NCBI GenBank assembly: GCA_902782815.1
Contig: CACZOS010000329.1
Coordinates: forward strand, 1 to 6,537
Source of the DNA: an uncultured Lachnospiraceae bacterium
GTDB taxonomy: Bacteria; Bacillota; Clostridia; Lachnospirales; Lachnospiraceae
DNA: 6,537 nucleotides
Reading direction: 5' to 3'
Part shown: one piece after another, positions 5,920 to 6,537 of the stretch
How the letters are laid out: the number at the start of each line of letters is the position of its first letter
Numbering within the stretch: position 1 is the first letter of the stretch
Notes under the pieces: model-generated
Told to the model about the DNA's origin: nothing
Database searches by the model: none
The model's input: only the letters and a program-made list of their open reading frames with translations
Position numbers and translations under genes: made by a program

Positions 5920-6537
5920 TCAATCTCTTTTCTTAAGGGAAAGGAGAATCATGGATGCCAGCTTATAAGTCATGGAATGATCAAAGCGGCGGATATCCAG
6001 ACCTGACTCATTCTGAATCTGTTCCAGACGGTAGAGCAGGGTATTCCGGTGGATATGAAGCTGTCTTGCCGTCTCCGCGATGTTCAGATTATTTTTCAGG
6101 AAACAGTCGGCAGTCTGGAGAATATCGGACTGGAAGATGGAGGATTCTTTCAGGAGAAATTCCTCTCCCAGATTAATGCGGATATACTCCCTGCAGATTT
6201 CCTCCGGGATATTGAAGAGCAGATTTCCTACCCCCAGTTCATCATAAATATGGATGGTCCGGTCAGGATAGAAAACGGATCCCACTTTGAGGGTAAGTTC
6301 TGTCCTCTGAAAGGACAGCGGAAGCCGGTCAAGGTGACCGGTGATCTCCTCACAGGCAATAACTGCCTGTTCCATCAGCTCCGTATTCAGAGTGTCCAGA
6401 ATCTCATAGGCCTTTTCCTTCATACCGGCCGGTTTTCTGGGAGAAAAATGATAGACGATGATCAGCTGATCCTTCTGGTGGGGAAGAATCCAGGATTTGC
6501 TGTCGGAGATCAGATGTCTGAGCAGGGTGATCACCTC
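5920..6537 (-). CDS. PucR/CdaR-family transcriptional regulator, C-terminal part (5' end outside window)
   Basis: At least 205 residues of the C-terminus are visible; the frame is open to the right edge and the start lies beyond it. A GTG at 6534-6532 is merely an internal candidate and need not be the start. The end is diagnostic: ILQTADCFLKNNLNIAETA, then RQLHIHRNTLLYRLEQIQ, is the PucR C-terminal helix-turn-helix, found in regulators of purine, sugar-diacid and other catabolic genes. The preceding stretch (about the first 120 visible residues, with YHFSPRK and FYPDRTIHIYDELGVGNLL) resembles the degenerate GGDEF-like sensor domain of CdaR-type proteins. Any N-terminal ligand-binding domain is missing, so the signal cannot be inferred. 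The gene converges on the carbohydrate operon and shares its terminator; its targets are unknown and need not be these genes. Confidence 0.85.
   Translation of the reverse strand, partial: EVITLLRHLISDSKSWILPHQKDQLIIVYHFSPRKPAGMKEKAYEILDTLNTELMEQAVIACEEITGHLDRLPLSFQRTELTLKVGSVFYPDRTIHIYDELGVGNLLFNIPEEICREYIRINLGEEFLLKESSIFQSDILQTADCFLKNNLNIAETARQLHIHRNTLLYRLEQIQNESGLDIRRFDHSMTYKLASMILLSLKKRD

Noticed and set aside
5809..6006. Small plus-strand open frame after the GH3 gene
   Set aside because: It runs through the terminator hairpin and into the antisense of the regulator's helix-turn-helix, and no ribosome binding site is visible.

Overview
The window looks like chromosomal DNA from a low-to-mid-GC Clostridia member, most likely Lachnospiraceae. 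This rests on the short zinc-ribbon ribosomal protein L32, strong GGAGG-type ribosome binding sites, a sigma-A-like promoter, U-tract terminators, and a GH3 enzyme whose domains are in the reversed order described from rumen clostridia (Ruminococcus albus, Butyrivibrio fibrisolvens). The family assignment is inference from protein character, not from a search.

Layout. Positions 1-263 are the end of a housekeeping unit: possibly the last codons of an upstream gene, then rpmF, closed by a strong intrinsic terminator. Positions 264-5902 are a three-gene plus-strand carbohydrate unit with its own promoter (TTTACA, 18 bp, TATAAT). Its genes are a GH13_4 amylosucrase-type enzyme, a PfkB-family fructokinase, and a circularly permuted GH3 beta-glucosidase. 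A perfect 12-bp hairpin lies between the second and third genes, and a composite, probably bidirectional, terminator closes the unit. On the minus strand, converging on that terminator, is the C-terminal part of a PucR/CdaR-type regulator that runs off the right edge.

How the genes fit together. The first two make biochemical sense as a pair. An amylosucrase moves the glucosyl unit of sucrose onto an alpha-glucan or other acceptor and releases fructose, which the kinase next door would phosphorylate. Neither they nor the GH3 enzyme has a visible signal peptide, so all three appear cytoplasmic, and sucrose and beta-glucosides would need transporters that are not in this window. The GH3 enzyme would add cytoplasmic hydrolysis of beta-glucosides, perhaps at a different expression level set by the hairpin.

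The most interesting points are the substituted acceptor-site positions of the amylosucrase homologue, its very basic N-terminal tail, the reversed-order GH3 enzyme with both catalytic residues intact, and the unexplained hairpin. I see no CRISPR array, tRNA, rRNA, insertion sequence or phage gene, and no clearly new kind of system.
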